NCBI RefSeq assembly: GCF_000143535.2
Contig: NC_037324.1
Location: 1,674,001-1,738,000, forward strand
DNA length: 64,000 bases
Reading direction: 5' to 3'
From: Botrytis cinerea B05.10
Taxonomy: Eukaryota > Ascomycota > Leotiomycetes > Helotiales > Sclerotiniaceae
In this document: positions 12,081-25,275 of the stretch, in pieces
How the letters are laid out: the number at the start of each line of letters is the position of its first letter
How positions within the stretch are numbered: position 1 is the first letter of the stretch
Program-made: the position numbers and the translations under genes
The notes under the pieces: generated by a model
Seen by the model: only the letters and a program-made list of their open reading frames with translations
Told to the model about the DNA's origin: nothing
The model's database searches: none

Positions 12081-14380
12081 TCAATTTGTGTTGTGGTTTT
12101 GCAGATTGAGAATTCGCATCAGGTTATGTGCACCTGTTTCTTCGGCTGAAGTTTGGCGTAAGAGTGGTGGTCTGTGGAAGTTCTTGGGATATCCAGCAGC
12201 GGCATGCATCATCCATCTGGATCTAAAGCTAGGATCAATCCTTTTTCGGATCGCTTCAACTGGCTGAACATAATTGGTGCTTCCAAATGCGTTGATGGCG
12301 TCATCTAAAGGAAACTTCGAAGTTCGAGGACTGTGACGGAAGAGATCTTCAAGTTCGTTTGGCAATGGGATCAAAAATCTCTTTGTATTTTCTTGAAGCA
12401 TTCCCATGAAGACGCTAGCAACAGGAAAGCTACTATTGGACTGTTTCAAAGTGCCAGTGGCTTGTTTTATGTATGCTAAGGCATTTTTCCCAGAGTCTTT
12501 ATCGGTTTCTGGAGACGATTGAATCAGGACCTCGGTCAGATACAGCATGGCGAACATTTGGGAGACTGGCTGGTAACGAGACGTATAGTGAAAGTGATAT
12601 CGTTCGACAAGAAGCTTGAGTCCTTCCTTTGCATGCTGCCTAACCAGCGCATCAAGCTGAGGTTCCTTGAAATCTAGCAGTGGGCTTAAGAGATAGACTG
12701 CCGTGGTGGCATATAATATACTGAGAAATCAGTTGATGGTCTGCGGCGGGACTATGAAGATACAACAAAAGACTGAGCTTACTGCAGTGAATATATATGC
12801 GGTAACCTTTGAACTTCTTCTTCGCACATGATAGCGATACTTATTGGTAGATCTTCATGCCAAGTTAACAATCTGCGATAAATGGCCCACAGATCTTCAG
12901 CAGATATTAGAGGCCCAGTTGCGTTAGACAGAAGTATCGTAGTTTGGTGGATGATATCAACGAGCTCCATTTTTTTTCGATTTGTGGTTGCCGTCAGACA
13001 GTGGAATGGCGTTCCATTCATGAAGTCTGTAGGAAATCGATAGGGCGCCCACCCGGATTTGTCCACTTCAGCCTCCCATAAACTTATTTCATCGAACAAT
13101 TGAGTTGGCTGCAGGTCTGGAATATAAGCTGGCGCCATCGTGAAGGTCATCTGGGCCCACTCGCTGAGGATGTCAGTTGCACCTTTGGTAAACTTGCATT
13201 GAGTAGGAGAATTGGTACTCACACGTTCAGGCTATTTATACCTTTGACCGTTTCCCTCCAGATTTGCCGATAATCGGCGCTGTCACTATTGCTTGGTCTG
13301 AGGCTCTCCATAGATCTACTTGCTATGTTCAAGTATACTGAACCACTAAACCCTTGTCCTTGTGCGCAGCGTACCAAGAACATGACCGCAAATGCTTGGA
13401 TGTTCGTTAGGCTACTGTCTTGCGGGTCGATTCTGTTCCTAACAAAATCAGAGAATTGGGTGCCCATTCGTTTGTAGTCAATGATATCTTCGTCAGTAGC
13501 AGTGTGAAGATAGCATGCCATGGCACAGATGGCATTGAACAGATTGTGCGAGCAAAACTCGTCCGATTCTTGTTTCATACTATCCACGAAGTGACCTTCA
13601 TTGAACAAAGGGTAGAAGGGATGGACCCATGTGAAATACAGGGAGATAAGATGTTCGATAACTTCGTCATCGCCTGTTACTGTTGTCCAAACAAACTCAC
13701 TAGGCAGGTCACCGTCGAGTTCGTTGTTGGAGCCTGCATATATAGATAGCTGTGACTCACCATTGCTCTCTATGGATTCCAACCAATTAGCTATATCTGT
13801 GATTGAGTCTCTATTCTTAATACGCTCGAGGATATCATGCTCATTATCGGTGCCATTCGCGAGCCATGTGAAGATTCTTTCTGCTTTATTTCTGATATCA
13901 TGGCTCTCTTTGAGATTCCTCACCAGCATCGTCTTCGCGTTCTTAGTGTGTGGCTCGTAGGCGCATTCTTCTTGGTATAAACTCCTTTTGCTAGTACAAC
14001 GAGTGCAAGGTTGATTACCATCACACTGGGTAAACTTTAGTTACCAGGTGTTCTTGCTGGGCTTTTTACTTTCACGGCTAAAGTCGGAGAATATTAGAAT
14101 CACTTACCTTGGCTCTAGCTTTCTTACAGTTGACACAAGCGTTTTGGGTGATTGATGCTGGAACTCTCCTCTTCTTTGCGATGGGACCTGCGCTCTCTGA
14201 TCTCTTATCGAGGGTTGCAGGGGTTGCATTACTATTGGAGCCTGTTGTTTCTGGTGTACTGTTTTTATTCTTGGAAGAATCGCTTGAAGTGCTATTTTTC
14301 ATGGTAGTATCCATATCGCCGGGAAGAATAGTGCGAAAGTTTGAACCCAACATTGCGGAGTCGACTAGATGGGGATTCAA
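12081..14380 (-). CDS. Zn2Cys6 fungal-specific transcription factor
   Basis: Nuclear binuclear-zinc-cluster regulator; target genes unknown. Four exons: 14108-14380, 13223-14025, 12783-13163 and 12081-12720 (introns 82, 59 and 62 nt), giving 698 residues. The cluster is completed only after splicing: Cys82, Cys85, Cys92, Cys98, Cys101 and Cys112, with a ten-residue last spacer. A basic KKRRVP stretch just before it may be a nuclear signal. After a linker (EPHTKNAKTMLVRNLKE) comes the fungal-specific middle homology region from about 190 (HLISLYFTWVHPFYPLFNE, then AICAMACYL), resembling the NirA-type branch. An asparagine/serine/threonine-rich segment precedes the DNA-binding domain. There is no adjacent biosynthetic cluster, so no pathway can be inferred. 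Confidence 0.88.
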
Positions 14381-17300
14381 GATGTGAATATGGTCGTGTC
14401 TTAGACTTAATGTATATGTATATATATGCGAGGTATCAGATTACTGCGGCAATAAGTAGAATTGTCGTTGGAAAGGTAATAGATGGAGAACAGCTCCGGG
14501 TCAAGTAGAAAACTGGCGATGAATCGAGAAGTAAACAAGGCTGGATGATGTCTAGAATAGGTCGCACCATGTACAAACCCGTTTCTAGATGACATTGGTC
14601 AGTAACCCCGGGAATCTATTGCATGTGGCCCCAAAACAAGAAATATCAGGTTGCAGACAAGAGGCGTGGGGCAAAAAGGCGTTATCTTCATCTCGAATCG
14701 TCTGTCACATCGATGGAAAGTACAGGAAGGATAGCGGGGATGACGAGGATGTCGAGTGTACTGAGAGTGACGAGGATGGCTGCATTGGTTTGCTGGTCTG
14801 AGAAAAGCCCGTATGAAAGACTAGGGATTCATCTCAACCATTCAAATAGGATTCCAAACTTTCGCCGGTACTTGTATGTTGTGGTATGAATGCTTTTTGG
14901 GCAATGTTTCGGTTAGAGTCTAGAGCGCGTCGTTTGCTCGCAGCCTGTGGAATTCTCAAGAATACTTACTGTGCTTATAACTAATGTTATATGTAGATTG
15001 CCAGTATTTTCTTAATACTGGTGACTACTTGGAGGTTGATATGAACAGCTAGAGGAGGTACATTTACCACTAATGGCGCTTAAGCAAAGGCTAAACGCCG
15101 CAAGATTGAAAGCTAATAATTGTCTTCTAGCTTGCTCTGGAGACGATTGTCGATTAGATGAGCGGTAGATACTGTGCGATTGGTTCCATATAATTTCAAT
15201 TGTGTATAGCGAGTCTGATAATACTTAACGGAATATCCAGAGACGCTGATCTGAATCTAGGAGCTTCGATACGGTGCGCAGGGTGGACTATGTCAAAAGT
15301 CGTTATTTTAAGATATCTCCAGTTTTCTGGGGGCGCGTTTGAGTAAACATTTCAATACAACCTCAGCATTATCACGATCGTATCGTCCAGGAAGAAGACG
15401 GTATATGTCACCGAAAAAAACACATTTATCGATCTTGTTCAGAGCGACATTATTATATGATGTTATTGGAAGTACATTGAGTGATGTTGCGGCAGGCAAA
15501 CAATGAGCTTCGGGGCTGAATCCGCTTCCGTTGTTGGATCATCGAGCGACTAATCTAAACATATAGATGCTTTATTCGTCCTCGGACTGCGTCTATGGAC
15601 GGCGAATGTGTATACTGACACAAAAAGGGAAACTTAAGCGCTCCGAAATTAGTACTCTTCATGCAAGCCGTTCCGTTTTACTAAAATGATCAACATCATA
15701 GTATTTGAGGCTGCAGCTACCCCTATATCAGTATCCTCGAGCTTACGAATAGTATAGGAATAGCACAGGAAACAGCTTATTGGCTCACGTGCGCATTCCT
15801 TAAGATCAATGTTTTGGAGCTCTAGAATATATCGAGGAGTACTCTGCTTCACAGTTTTGGCAGTTGGTGCCTGAATCTTCAAATTAGTCTACTGGCGAGC
15901 CTGAACCATAGCATTCCTCTTGTACATTTCTTAAGTCCCAAGAGCTGGTCCTTTCGCGATTCTGTAGCTTGTCACGATGTCACAAAGCTTCATGGGGCCC
16001 TATAACTACACACTATCATTAAGACATCTATTAAGTCTTCTAGATAAGATAGGGGCACATGCCAACTAAACCCTGAATTTCAAGTTGCTGTATAGATTAG
16101 ATCGTAATACTTTAGAGCAGCATGTAAATAGCCTGCCGCATTTATAGAACTTCGTATATCCGAGAAAAAGTTCCGTAGAATGGGGAATTTTGGGTTAATC
16201 CTAGGTCAGGGGTGTATGTATGTGCACTCTACTTGCTACTGGGGGAAGCAACACACGTACATACACACATACATGGTATCTGTTTATCAAAGTCAACTAA
16301 TGTTAACAAGTATAGATTAGTAGTGTTACTTGTAACGCGACCGCGGATCAGATATCATGCCTTCAATCGCAGCGTATTTCTGGCTAGAACTGTCAGTAGA
16401 GGAGGCCGCCAAGAAACTTCATTTCTATCCAGAAATTTTGTTGAGCGTAACGACGAGGAACCAATTGTTGGGTAGCTCGGTGAGGGCAAGTGCGATTCCG
16501 GACTGCAAGCCTTCAGCAAGCCAGCTCAAGCAATATTATGTATGCGTTGCCATGCAATAGACTGGGGAAAGGGTCATTATAAAGCAATCGCGATGAGAGT
16601 GGGTCAGGAGGTCCGACGAGGTGGGATCGGAAATATATCGGACGTAAGCTCATGGGACAGTCTAACTTGATGGGATGCGAGCGACGTGAACCAGCATTAG
16701 GTTGGAATGTCAAATGGCCCTACGAGCTCGGCAGAAGTTTGTGGAAGGATAGCTACGAGAAGGGAGGGATAGTCCGTCGGGACAGAGCGATTTGGAATTT
16801 CGAATTTCGAATTTCGAATCAGCGAGTTATTTCCTAATGAGTCTCATCATGATGTGTCTGGGAATGATGGAGGATCCTTTCATTCGATTCAATTTGATAT
16901 TTGACAACGGTGGAATTCTGATATGGTGTGATTGTCTGAGGGTTTGCTTATTTGCTAAAACTCGATATCATCGCGGAAACGGAGTTCACTCCGATGACAA
17001 GCACGAGGGGCGAGTTGGGATCTGATTAGATGGTAAGCTCAGGAGATGTATCCGATAGGCTATCGGAACTTGAAATTCTGAGCACCATGGGTTATCCAAG
17101 ATTCTGTGGCAGATTTCATTTGCAGAATAGTCGGTTTAGTTTTGGTAGATCTGTAGATTGAGTTTTGTGATTAGATTTCCAAATATGATCGATGTTTGAC
17201 TCCGAAGGTTGAGCTGAATGGGGAGGCCAAGTTGAGTGTTGTTGGAAGCTTTTCTTTGTTTGAATTTGCATTGTTCTAGACGCACTGCTGGCTGTTCGAG

Positions 17301-18396
17301 TGAGGGGATTTGATTAGACGAAATAAGTGAGCGGGTGGATGGATCATGGATGAAGTAACTGGAGACGAAGATGCTTCTAAGGATGAAATATTCGGATCCG
17401 AACCAGTAATTCTGTGTATTATTGGTCCAACTGGAGAGGAGAAGATGTATATTTCTGGAACGAGGTCGGGTAATGCTTGATACAATGCAACAGTAGATTG
17501 CTTGAACTTGGCTAAGATAGCCCGCCAACTTTACGGGAAGAGAAGAAAGTTGATAAGGATATGACTAGTGATAGGTGCTCCAAGTAAAATGTTCCGGATT
17601 TTAGGAACAACACATTAGCTCGTTGAATTCATATTCGAATTTGTCTTTGATATTGATGGCCGGCTTCAATGGACTTGTGGTGATGTGGCGATGTGGCGCA
17701 CGGTTTTCTGATGGCTTTACTGTAGATCGGGTTACGAACTTCAGTACTTGTATACAAGATAACAGCCGCAGTCATTTTTTGAAATACAAGGAAATTTGGA
17801 CAATGAATTAATTGCAGGCTCTTCAATGGTTCAATTCAAGTTTGATATAAAAAATAGTGATTTTTTGGTTTATAATTAAATTTTGAAAAGGGTATGTTTT
17901 GGGTGGCAAATGAGAGGAGTGGCTGTGCTCGTGATCTGCCGATGGGCTCGAAGCCATTTGGTTAAACGAAATAGGGGAGCACGGGAGACATTCGTGCTAC
18001 GTTTAGTGGGGTTTGACGAGCGCGTGGCATAGAGTCCAGTGAGAACATGTGTGTGTAGCTTCTTCACACAGTCGGAAAAAGCATTCTGTCCTACAGATCT
18101 CATATTCAGATTACCTTTTATTTAAACGAATTTGGCTGATATTGAAGCTGTAAGTCAGATTGGTAGGTGCTTAGTCTATTCTATCTGTGTATTTTGAAAA
18201 TTTTGTACTTATTCGAGCGTCATATCTAGACTTTCCACGGGTTTTGGTTACTTCTCTACAGTAATATACATAATGATGAAGTCTATCGCATTTCCTAGAC
18301 TCTCTGCAATATAAAAGTACTTCTCATGACTTCTGATTGCAAAGTATGTGCGAGTAGGTCATATCTCCACCCTCGCATCCCCATTCATGAAAGTTT
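14381..18396. other. 4-kb gene-free interval
   Basis: It contains the regulator promoter on its left and the bS21m 3' flank on its right; otherwise no gene is recognised. Frames at 15308, 15649, 16212, 17136 and 17876 lack domains, repeats of family motifs or spliceable extensions. A three-copy AATTTCG repeat sits near 16795-16818. Composition is not obviously different from neighbouring genic DNA, so an undetected short or non-coding gene cannot be excluded. Confidence 0.5.
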
Positions 18397-19269
18397 TTAC
18401 CACCCCTGATTCTTCAACTGCTTCACTCTGCCCACAATGCCCTTAAATCCCTCCATAAAGTTGTTTCTCCATCTTTGTCGACGAAGTCTCTTCCTCTTCA
18501 TACCACCTCTTTCGTGAAACCTCTGATGTGTTTGATCATGACGTACTTTATTCAATGCACACGAAGCCTCCAGCATTCGGATTCCCCGTGATAAATCTAT
18601 GTTAGATTTAATATCCACCGTTCGACCAGTTCGGGGCGAGAGACGCATTTCAGTTCGTGGAGGTTGGATTGGGTTTACCATTGAGGCAACTTCATGCATG
18701 AAATCCTCATGACTTCCTGTCACTCCAGTCTTCTTATTAGGAACTTGCATTCCTGCAAATTGTGTAGACATCCCCGGGGAGCGTGTCAAATTGCTGGAGG
18801 GATTAGAAATCGTGGGATTGCTCAATCGGCTGAGAAGACTGGAGGATTTCAGTTCGGGCGATTGATAGGTTCGAGGAGGGGTGTTTCGGTTCGCTAATTG
18901 TGCAGAGGAAGACTTGAAGTGCGAAGGGGCGGTACGGTGTTCAGGTTTAATCCAACTAAGGGTCTGGCTGATAGATTGCGTGCCGAGCGATTCGAGGGTA
19001 TCTTCTTTTGGAGTGGGCGGGGATGCGGGAGAGCCATTTGAAGCTTCTCGGGTTGAAGGTGAAGGCGAAGATGTGGATCTTTCTGGAGTAAAAGGTGCTC
19101 GGGTAGTGGGCTCTGAGTTTGGTGCGCATGTTCGTGAAGTTGTAGAAAGTGCCCGATGAGCTATGGGGGTCCTTATTACATTCTGTCTATGAGACTGTAA
19201 TAGTTGGGCGAGTGGTGAATCTCTTGTGCTCGACCGAAATGCGGCCGATCCAATACGTCTTAACTCCAT
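18397..19269 (-). CDS. mrp21: Mitochondrial small-subunit ribosomal protein bS21m (Mrp21)
   Basis: Component of the mitochondrial ribosome small subunit. A single 290-residue exon. The C-terminal third (about 215-285) is the S21 domain: SRGIRMLEASCALNKVR, then the highly basic GGMKRKRLRRQRWRNNF. The N-terminus is Arg/Ser-rich without acidic residues for most of the first 45 positions, fitting a mitochondrial targeting peptide. The long Ser/Pro-rich middle is typical of fungal versions. An intron in the 5' leader is likely (GTAAGT near 19326, acceptor about 19274). It is divergent from the RBM25-like gene with only about 320 nt between starts, suggesting a shared promoter. Confidence 0.9.
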   Translation of the reverse strand: MELRRIGSAAFRSSTRDSPLAQLLQSHRQNVIRTPIAHRALSTTSRTCAPNSEPTTRAPFTPERSTSSPSPSTREASNGSPASPPTPKEDTLESLGTQSISQTLSWIKPEHRTAPSHFKSSSAQLANRNTPPRTYQSPELKSSSLLSRLSNPTISNPSSNLTRSPGMSTQFAGMQVPNKKTGVTGSHEDFMHEVASMVNPIQPPRTEMRLSPRTGRTVDIKSNIDLSRGIRMLEASCALNKVRHDQTHQRFHERGGMKRKRLRRQRWRNNFMEGFKGIVGRVKQLKNQGW

Positions 19270-19592
19270 GATACTATATAAGTGTTAGACAAGTAACTGA
19301 GGATCTGCGAGAAGAATCAAACTTACAATGATCAAATTGAGAGGTCGTCAATAGAGATGTCGTTGATACCGGGGCCGATGAACTTTTTTGGGGTGACGCG
19401 CTAAGAAATTTATATTGTCTGTGCGTTACGAATTTTGGATCCTCGGGATTGAGCTTTGAAGTAAATATTACATTGTACTGCAAAAGAAACATTGATTGCG
19501 CCAGCTTCAATTCCTCTTTTTCTTTATCAACTTCAGTTACAAACCTTTAGATACTACAATTGCTGCATTCCGCTCTCGAGGCTTTGATAACT
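19270..19592. promoter_or_regulatory. Bidirectional promoter bS21m / RBM25-like
   Basis: A compact 323-bp spacer between two divergent housekeeping genes, partly transcribed as leader and intron of bS21m. An open frame at 19274-19510 on the minus strand lies wholly within the bS21m leader and is not considered a gene. No TATA box is evident. Confidence 0.55.
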
Positions 19593-22090
19593 ATGTCGTA
19601 TAATCCCTATGGTGGTAAGATAGCCAGCGGCTTTGAATCTCCCTTGTCTTTCATCATTTGCTAATGAATGTTCATCCGTCCAGCGTCGCCTTACGGTAGA
19701 CCTCCAGGATTTGGCGGATTCCCAGGTCAAAATGGGTCCGCGCCGGGCATGGGACCACCTCCAGGAATGGGTAAGAAACACACGATGAATAGAGTATCGA
19801 TTTGTTCAGCTAATATAACGATGAATAGGACCTCCACCGGGCATGTCTGCGCCAGGAACAGCTCCTCCCCCCGGTTTACAACAAGTCAACAATCCACAGC
19901 CTTCGCGACCTGGTGGAATTCCAGCTAGTTTTCAACCTCCGACCAACATGCCGAATATCAACTTCAGCGCGCCCGTCATTAGATTGGGTACCGGTCCTGC
20001 GAAATCTAATGCACCAATTTCAGCCAATGGTTCGGGGATAGACTCTATGTCTGGAGGAGGGTCGGACAGAGCTACCGCGTATACCCAAAATGCACAGAGA
20101 ATGGCATCAATGAGAGAAAATATCATGTCTCTAGTGCCGCCTACGAAGGAAGAGATCGTAAGAACTATATTTGTGGGCGGTATTACGGAAGGGGCTGGTG
20201 GTGATGAGGGAATCGAGCGGATTCTGGGCTCGGCAGGTAGACTACGCAGATGGGATAGAGCTATCGATGGAGCTGGGAAGGAGTGTAGTTTCGGATTTGC
20301 GCAGTATGATGATGCGGAGAGTTTAGCTACGGCTGTGGAAATTTTGAAGGATATTGAAATTCCAACAAAGAAACAACCGCCTTTTGATGGTACCAAGAAA
20401 GATGGGGAAGATGAAGTGGAGAAAAGCAAATTACTGGTTTTTGTGGATGATAATTCTTTGAACTATTTGGAGAATCATCAGGCTTCAAGAGCCGATGATG
20501 CTACAGGTGACCAAACACGTCTCGACGCGGCTAGAATAGGGTTGAAGGCGGTACTTTACGAGTTGTTTCATCCACCTATGTTCGTTAAGGCTGAAGAGAC
20601 TTCAGAGGATATTGCTATGCAGGATGCTAATGGGGGTGACAACGTTGAAGTTGTTAACATCCCCTTGGCAGTAGACGACGAACTTTCGGATATTCCAGCT
20701 GAAATGAGAGAAACGGTTGCACAAGAAATTGCTGCTTTTAGGGATAGAAGTAACAGACGAGATCTTGAGCGTCTTAAGCGCGAGGAGGAAATGGAGGCAT
20801 TAGAAAGGCAGAGAAACGGGGCACCCCGACCTTCACGCCTTGCTTCCCCCAGCCCACAAATTCCCAGTGGGCCTTCTGCAGGTTCAAACAATATTCCTCT
20901 TGGCCCTAGAGGTGTACCTAATGCACCCTCGGGTCCTAAATTTCAAGGCCAACAGATACCACGAGACTATCAAGCTGGTGTTAAATTCGTTAATGGCAGT
21001 GGTATCAATGGTGGATCCGGCGGGGACAATTATTATAACCGCGAAGATGAGGACAGTGATGCTAGCGATGAGGAACTCGAGCGACGAAGAAAGTCTAAAA
21101 AAGAGGCAGAGCTTGAGAAGCAATATCTCGACCAAGAAAGGCGCTGGCTTAATCGTGAAAAGTCTCGCACGGCAGCCGTTCAACGAGAAAAGGAACGTGA
21201 AGACGAGGATGTTGCGAATGCGGATGATCTGAAACAGAAGATGGCTGCAAGACTGAAGGAATGGGACGATGATGCTGAGGCTGCTCGCAAAACCGATCCA
21301 TATTATGTTGACCGAAGTCTCTGGGTTCGCAATCGTGCAATCTACGTTCAACGTGAAGCTGCTGCCGATGAGAGAGACAGAATTGCGGAACAACACGAGA
21401 GACGCCGCGAGACATCAGATAAAGAACAAGCTAGAGGGTTGGCAGACTCATTCCTCGACCGTCAAGCTGAAGAACTCGAAACGAGATCTTCTCGCATGGC
21501 TCAACAGCCCTTCAAATTGTCCCTTGGAGCTGCAGCTCAAAAAGCTCAAAAGGCAGCTCCACCTCGCCGCACTGTTGCTGAAGTTGAAGGTCTACTTGAA
21601 GATGAGGAAGAAGCCGACAATGCATCGAAACGCACACTTATCCCAATCAAATTCGACCCTTCGACAGCAACAGCTGGTCTTTCTGACGAAGAACGTGATC
21701 AGGCGGTTCGACAACTTGCACAAGAGATACCTACAGAGAAAGATGGACTTTGGGCATGGGATGTTAAGTGGGACTTTGTGGATGACTCTGTGATCGTGGA
21801 GAAGTTGAGACCGTTCGTTGAAAAGAAGATCGTAGAATATCTGGGAGTACAGGAACAATTACTTGTGGAGGTTGTTGAGGAGCATGTTAGGACCAGGGGC
21901 AAGCCACAAGAATTGGTGGAGCAGTTGGAGGGGGTAAGTAATTCTCTTTTGCTTTATTTTGTCTATTTTTCTTGCTCATTTACTAACATTTTTACAGGCA
22001 TTGGATGAGGAAGCAGAAGTTCTAGTGAAGAAGTTATGGAGAATGGTCATTTTCTTCTCGGAGAGTGAGAAGAGGGGTCTTTCTGCTTAA
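19593..22090 (+). CDS. RBM25/Snu71-like splicing factor with RRM and PWI domains
   Basis: Predicted U1 snRNP-associated pre-mRNA splicing protein, nuclear. Four exons: 19593-19614, 19684-19770, 19829-21933 and 21998-22090, giving 768 residues. The N-terminus (1-60) is a Pro/Gly/Met-rich repeat region (PPPGMGPPPGM). An RRM follows at about 145-225, with RNP-like IVRTIFVGGI and ECSFGFAQYDDAE. A long Arg/Glu/Asp-rich helical region (about 320-560) includes RRDLERLKREEEMEAL and many RE/RD pairs. The C-terminus (about 660-768) is a PWI domain: GLWAWDVKWDFV ... LRPFVEKKIVEYLGVQE, completed by the last exon (VKKLWRMVIFFSESEKRGLSA). The three introns sit at the extreme ends, so a single-exon reading would miss both termini. 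Confidence 0.9.
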
Positions 22091-22847
22091 ATCTCAGTCG
22101 CCATATCAAATCCAAAAGTTTCCAGAAGCAAAACTTGAAAAGCATGATACGGCGTTTACCCGATCTATCACAGGAAAATGAAGATTGTATTTGGGGAAGA
22201 AAAGGGGCTTGTTGTTGATCGCAAGTAATTGCCGAGACGAAATTATAAGAATATCAGACAATAATCTTCACTGCAATACACTGCCAAACAGCGTGTACAT
22301 TAGAAAACTATAATAAATATCATTGGGTGCACAAGTATTTGACATTTCTCGACTTTCAATTCATATTGTGGCGAGGACTTGCATAGCAATATTGCCAGAA
22401 ATTGAGCTCCTGGAAGAGATGATCGCGCATCACAGCCCGATTTCGAATTAATGTTTACATCGTCGATCCACCCAAGGGCATTTATCCGATTTGTGGATTA
22501 ATATGCACGATCATGCAGGCTAGCTATCAGTGACCTTCCAAACTTTATTCCCTTGATTCGCTACTCTCTCTTACAAATGAAATTGCATGTCAGAGTGGAG
22601 CAATGCGGGATTTCAAAACGAATTTTTAGCTGAAGGCTGGATTCATGGGCACGACATGAACATTTGATCAAAATTACCAGGGTTAGCGAATCTGTAAATC
22701 CCCCGAATGCCCCGCATACGTTTACCCCATGGGTTGATTCAATACGCCATTCAAAAGTCGCGATATATTCGCATTGCGGCTTGTAATCCATTGAATTCGA
22801 CATTCGTATTACAAGTCAAGAGTTGTGTGTCCAATATCTTGTCAAAC
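22091..22847. other. Intergenic, RBM25-like 3' flank and GH28 promoter
   Basis: No gene. A frame entering the GH28 gene from 22707 is simply open upstream of the chosen start; the signal-peptide start at 22848 is preferred. No repeats of note. Confidence 0.6.
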
Positions 22848-24355
22848 ATGAAGTTACACGACTCTCTCATCGTATCGCTTCTCTCCTTCTCCCTCTCTTC
22901 GGCAAAATTATGTTCCATGCCCTATAACTCCTCCCCCTTAATCGACGACGCACCAGCCATCACCGCAGCTGTGAATCTTTGTGGTCCGAACTCTACGATT
23001 CTTTTCCAACCAAACGTCACATACAATCTACTCACGCCCCTCAGTTTCACAAACCTTACGAGTGTAAAGTTTTCGTTCGAGGGCAATATCAGTTTGAGTG
23101 AGAATGTGACGGCGGTGCAGCTGGTGGTTAACAATACACGTATTTATCCGGGGAGATGGATTACGCTTAAGGGGACAAATGTTACTTTTGAGGGAAGTGA
23201 GGAGGAAGGGGGTGGCTGGTTTTTGGCGCATGGAGAGAATTGGTGGAGTAGTCCGTGGGATTCGGTGCAGGGAGGACGGCCGCATTGGTTTGGGTTTACG
23301 GTTACGTATGTTTGAGATATTCTTTTCCTCTTCATTTTATCGACAGGCTTTTGCTGATGCTTTTGGAAGCGATCTTGTGATTCGCAATCTTAAAATTCTC
23401 AATCCTGTGGCGTGGGTGTTTTCGATAGGGGGGAGCAATGTCGAGATGAGAAATGTCTTCATTGATGCTAGGAGTAATGATGGGTTTCCTTTTAACACCG
23501 GTATGTATCTCCTCTATCCACATTCATTTGAGAATGATTTGTCAGAGTGTGAAATATTAAATAAACGAACAGACGGGATTGACCTCTCTGCATCCAACGT
23601 CCTAATCGACGGGTTCGAAATTCACAATGGTGATGATGTGATAAACGTCTCGCCTCCCGCTACAAACGTCACAATGCGCAACATCATCGCCTCCGGAACA
23701 CACGGTCTCTCTGTCTCTTGCGCTTCGGGCACCGGCGGTAATTATACGTTTGAAAATGCGTATATCTATGATAGTTTGATGGCAGCAAGATTCAAGGGGG
23801 CGATAGGTAAGACATGTGATGTGAGTAATGTGACGTGGAGAAATATCGAGGTGAAGAATGTTAGCTACCCAATCCATTTTATTGAGGATTATTATGATCA
23901 GGAGAAGGGGATTCCGAGCGGGACGAACACTAGCATTGCGGCTTATGCAAAGGGGTTTGCATGGGAGGGAATTAATGGAAGTGTAGCGGCAGTGGTTGGG
24001 GACGCGAGTTGTGTGAGCGATCCATGTTGGTATGCTACTACTAGTGAGTCTTCCCGCTTTGGTCTTCTTGAGAAGTCAAACTTCGGTGCATGGAAATTTT
24101 GTAGGTTAATGGTGTATAGGTGAATCGCCAAAGAATGGGTTGTATCTACTTTGTCATGATAGTGCTCATTGCGAGGACTTTCACTTCGAGGGCATTGATT
24201 TGACTACTGCAGTAAGTCAACTACAAATTTGCGGATATTCTTTGTCACTAATGGAACTTTAGAATGGGACTGCGGCGGGAGAAGTATGTACGGGGTTGGA
24301 AGGTGTGGATGGCATGGGGGTCACTTGTGTGAATGGAACGATTACAGCGAACTGA
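22848..24355 (+). CDS. Secreted GH28 pectinase (exo-polygalacturonase-like)
   Basis: Glycoside hydrolase family 28, hydrolysing galacturonan-type pectin outside the cell. Exons: 22848-23305, 23370-23500, 23573-24043, 24120-24211 and 24263-24355, 414 residues. Residues 1-18 form a signal peptide (hydrophobic SLIVSLLSFSLSS). GH28 catalytic motifs are seen: NTDG (Asp197, created across a splice junction), GDD (Asp217, Asp218), GTHG (His240) and RFK at 269-271, where most family members have RIK. Many N-X-S/T sites suggest glycosylation. The SGGSN-type and HWFGF..VAWVF context is more like exo-acting or xylogalacturonan/rhamnogalacturonan members than classical endo-enzymes; the exact substrate is open. 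The first intron has two possible acceptors: 23369 (chosen, keeps VTDLVIRNLK and uses GTATGT) or 23346. Confidence 0.88.
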
Positions 24356-25275
24356 TCGTCTAGACCGGTCTTACTCTCCCGAACGCCACTTGACTACTAG
24401 GTGACAATGTACCCTCAAATAGCTGTGTAGATCTATCTATAGCTCAGTGATCCAACTGGATACACATCTGACTAGACTTGCCCTTCGAATGTGGTGCACC
24501 TGGGTTTGACCGCAAAACTGCACCGACAAATTCCAAAATTGCTATCCAGTGATCTTGCATTGTCTGGATAATTCTGAAAGCTTCAATATCTGATCTTTCT
24601 CGTTCTCAGAACGGTTTTGCCTTTGAATAGAGTATTGAGACTGCTCAGACTTACAAGCCAAGAAGATCGCGCAAGATTCAATGAACATGGAGTGTTTGGA
24701 AATATGTGGAAGTTATATCTCCTCTGACAGAATCAGCCTGGCTTGGATGGTCAAAAAAGATGCTGAACTTCAACAATGAAACTATCATCGTTATACTTGT
24801 GGCAGGAAACAAACTGGCATTTGAAAGGCCATGTTTGATACCTACTAGGTGTTGTTTCCATATGTGGGTGAGGACTTCCGTTGTTTGCGAGCTTGTCCAG
24901 ATTTCCACGACTGTTCTATATGCATTGAACGTCACAGATTGTCCCATTGAAGAAAATCTATCTGATAGATTCAAGGGAATTCACTTTCTTGATTTATCTT
25001 TGTGTGCCTTATTGAAGGCTCGTCTCAACTCACTAGAATACATCTTTATGAAAACACCTCTTTGTACCATTCATTTTGCGGGAATTCAAAGTCGTATAAA
25101 TTGATTTTATTTGTTCCCATAGCCACAAGCTTTCTTCATGGGAATTTCTCTGACTGAGAAAAATAGATGCAGTCGGCAATTCGACTGGTTAAGTTAAAAC
25201 TGACCTCCTCTGGACTTTACAAGATATTGCCTCTCCCTCCGTTGCTCGTCTTCCACAATCCAGCAACTTCTCAAG
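24356..25275. other. Intergenic, GH28 3' flank and DUF4470/MYND promoter
   Basis: No supported gene. Overlapping frames of 132 codons (+, 24706) and 98 codons (-, 24678) have no recognisable family features and no splice-consistent extension. Confidence 0.55.

Noticed and set aside
20884..21396. 170-codon minus frame and 174-codon plus frame inside the RBM25-like gene
   Set aside because: Shadows of the RRM/PWI coding sequence in other frames.
24678..25104. Overlapping 132- and 98-codon frames between GH28 and the MYND-like gene
   Set aside because: Opposite strands over the same bases, no domain or splice support for either.
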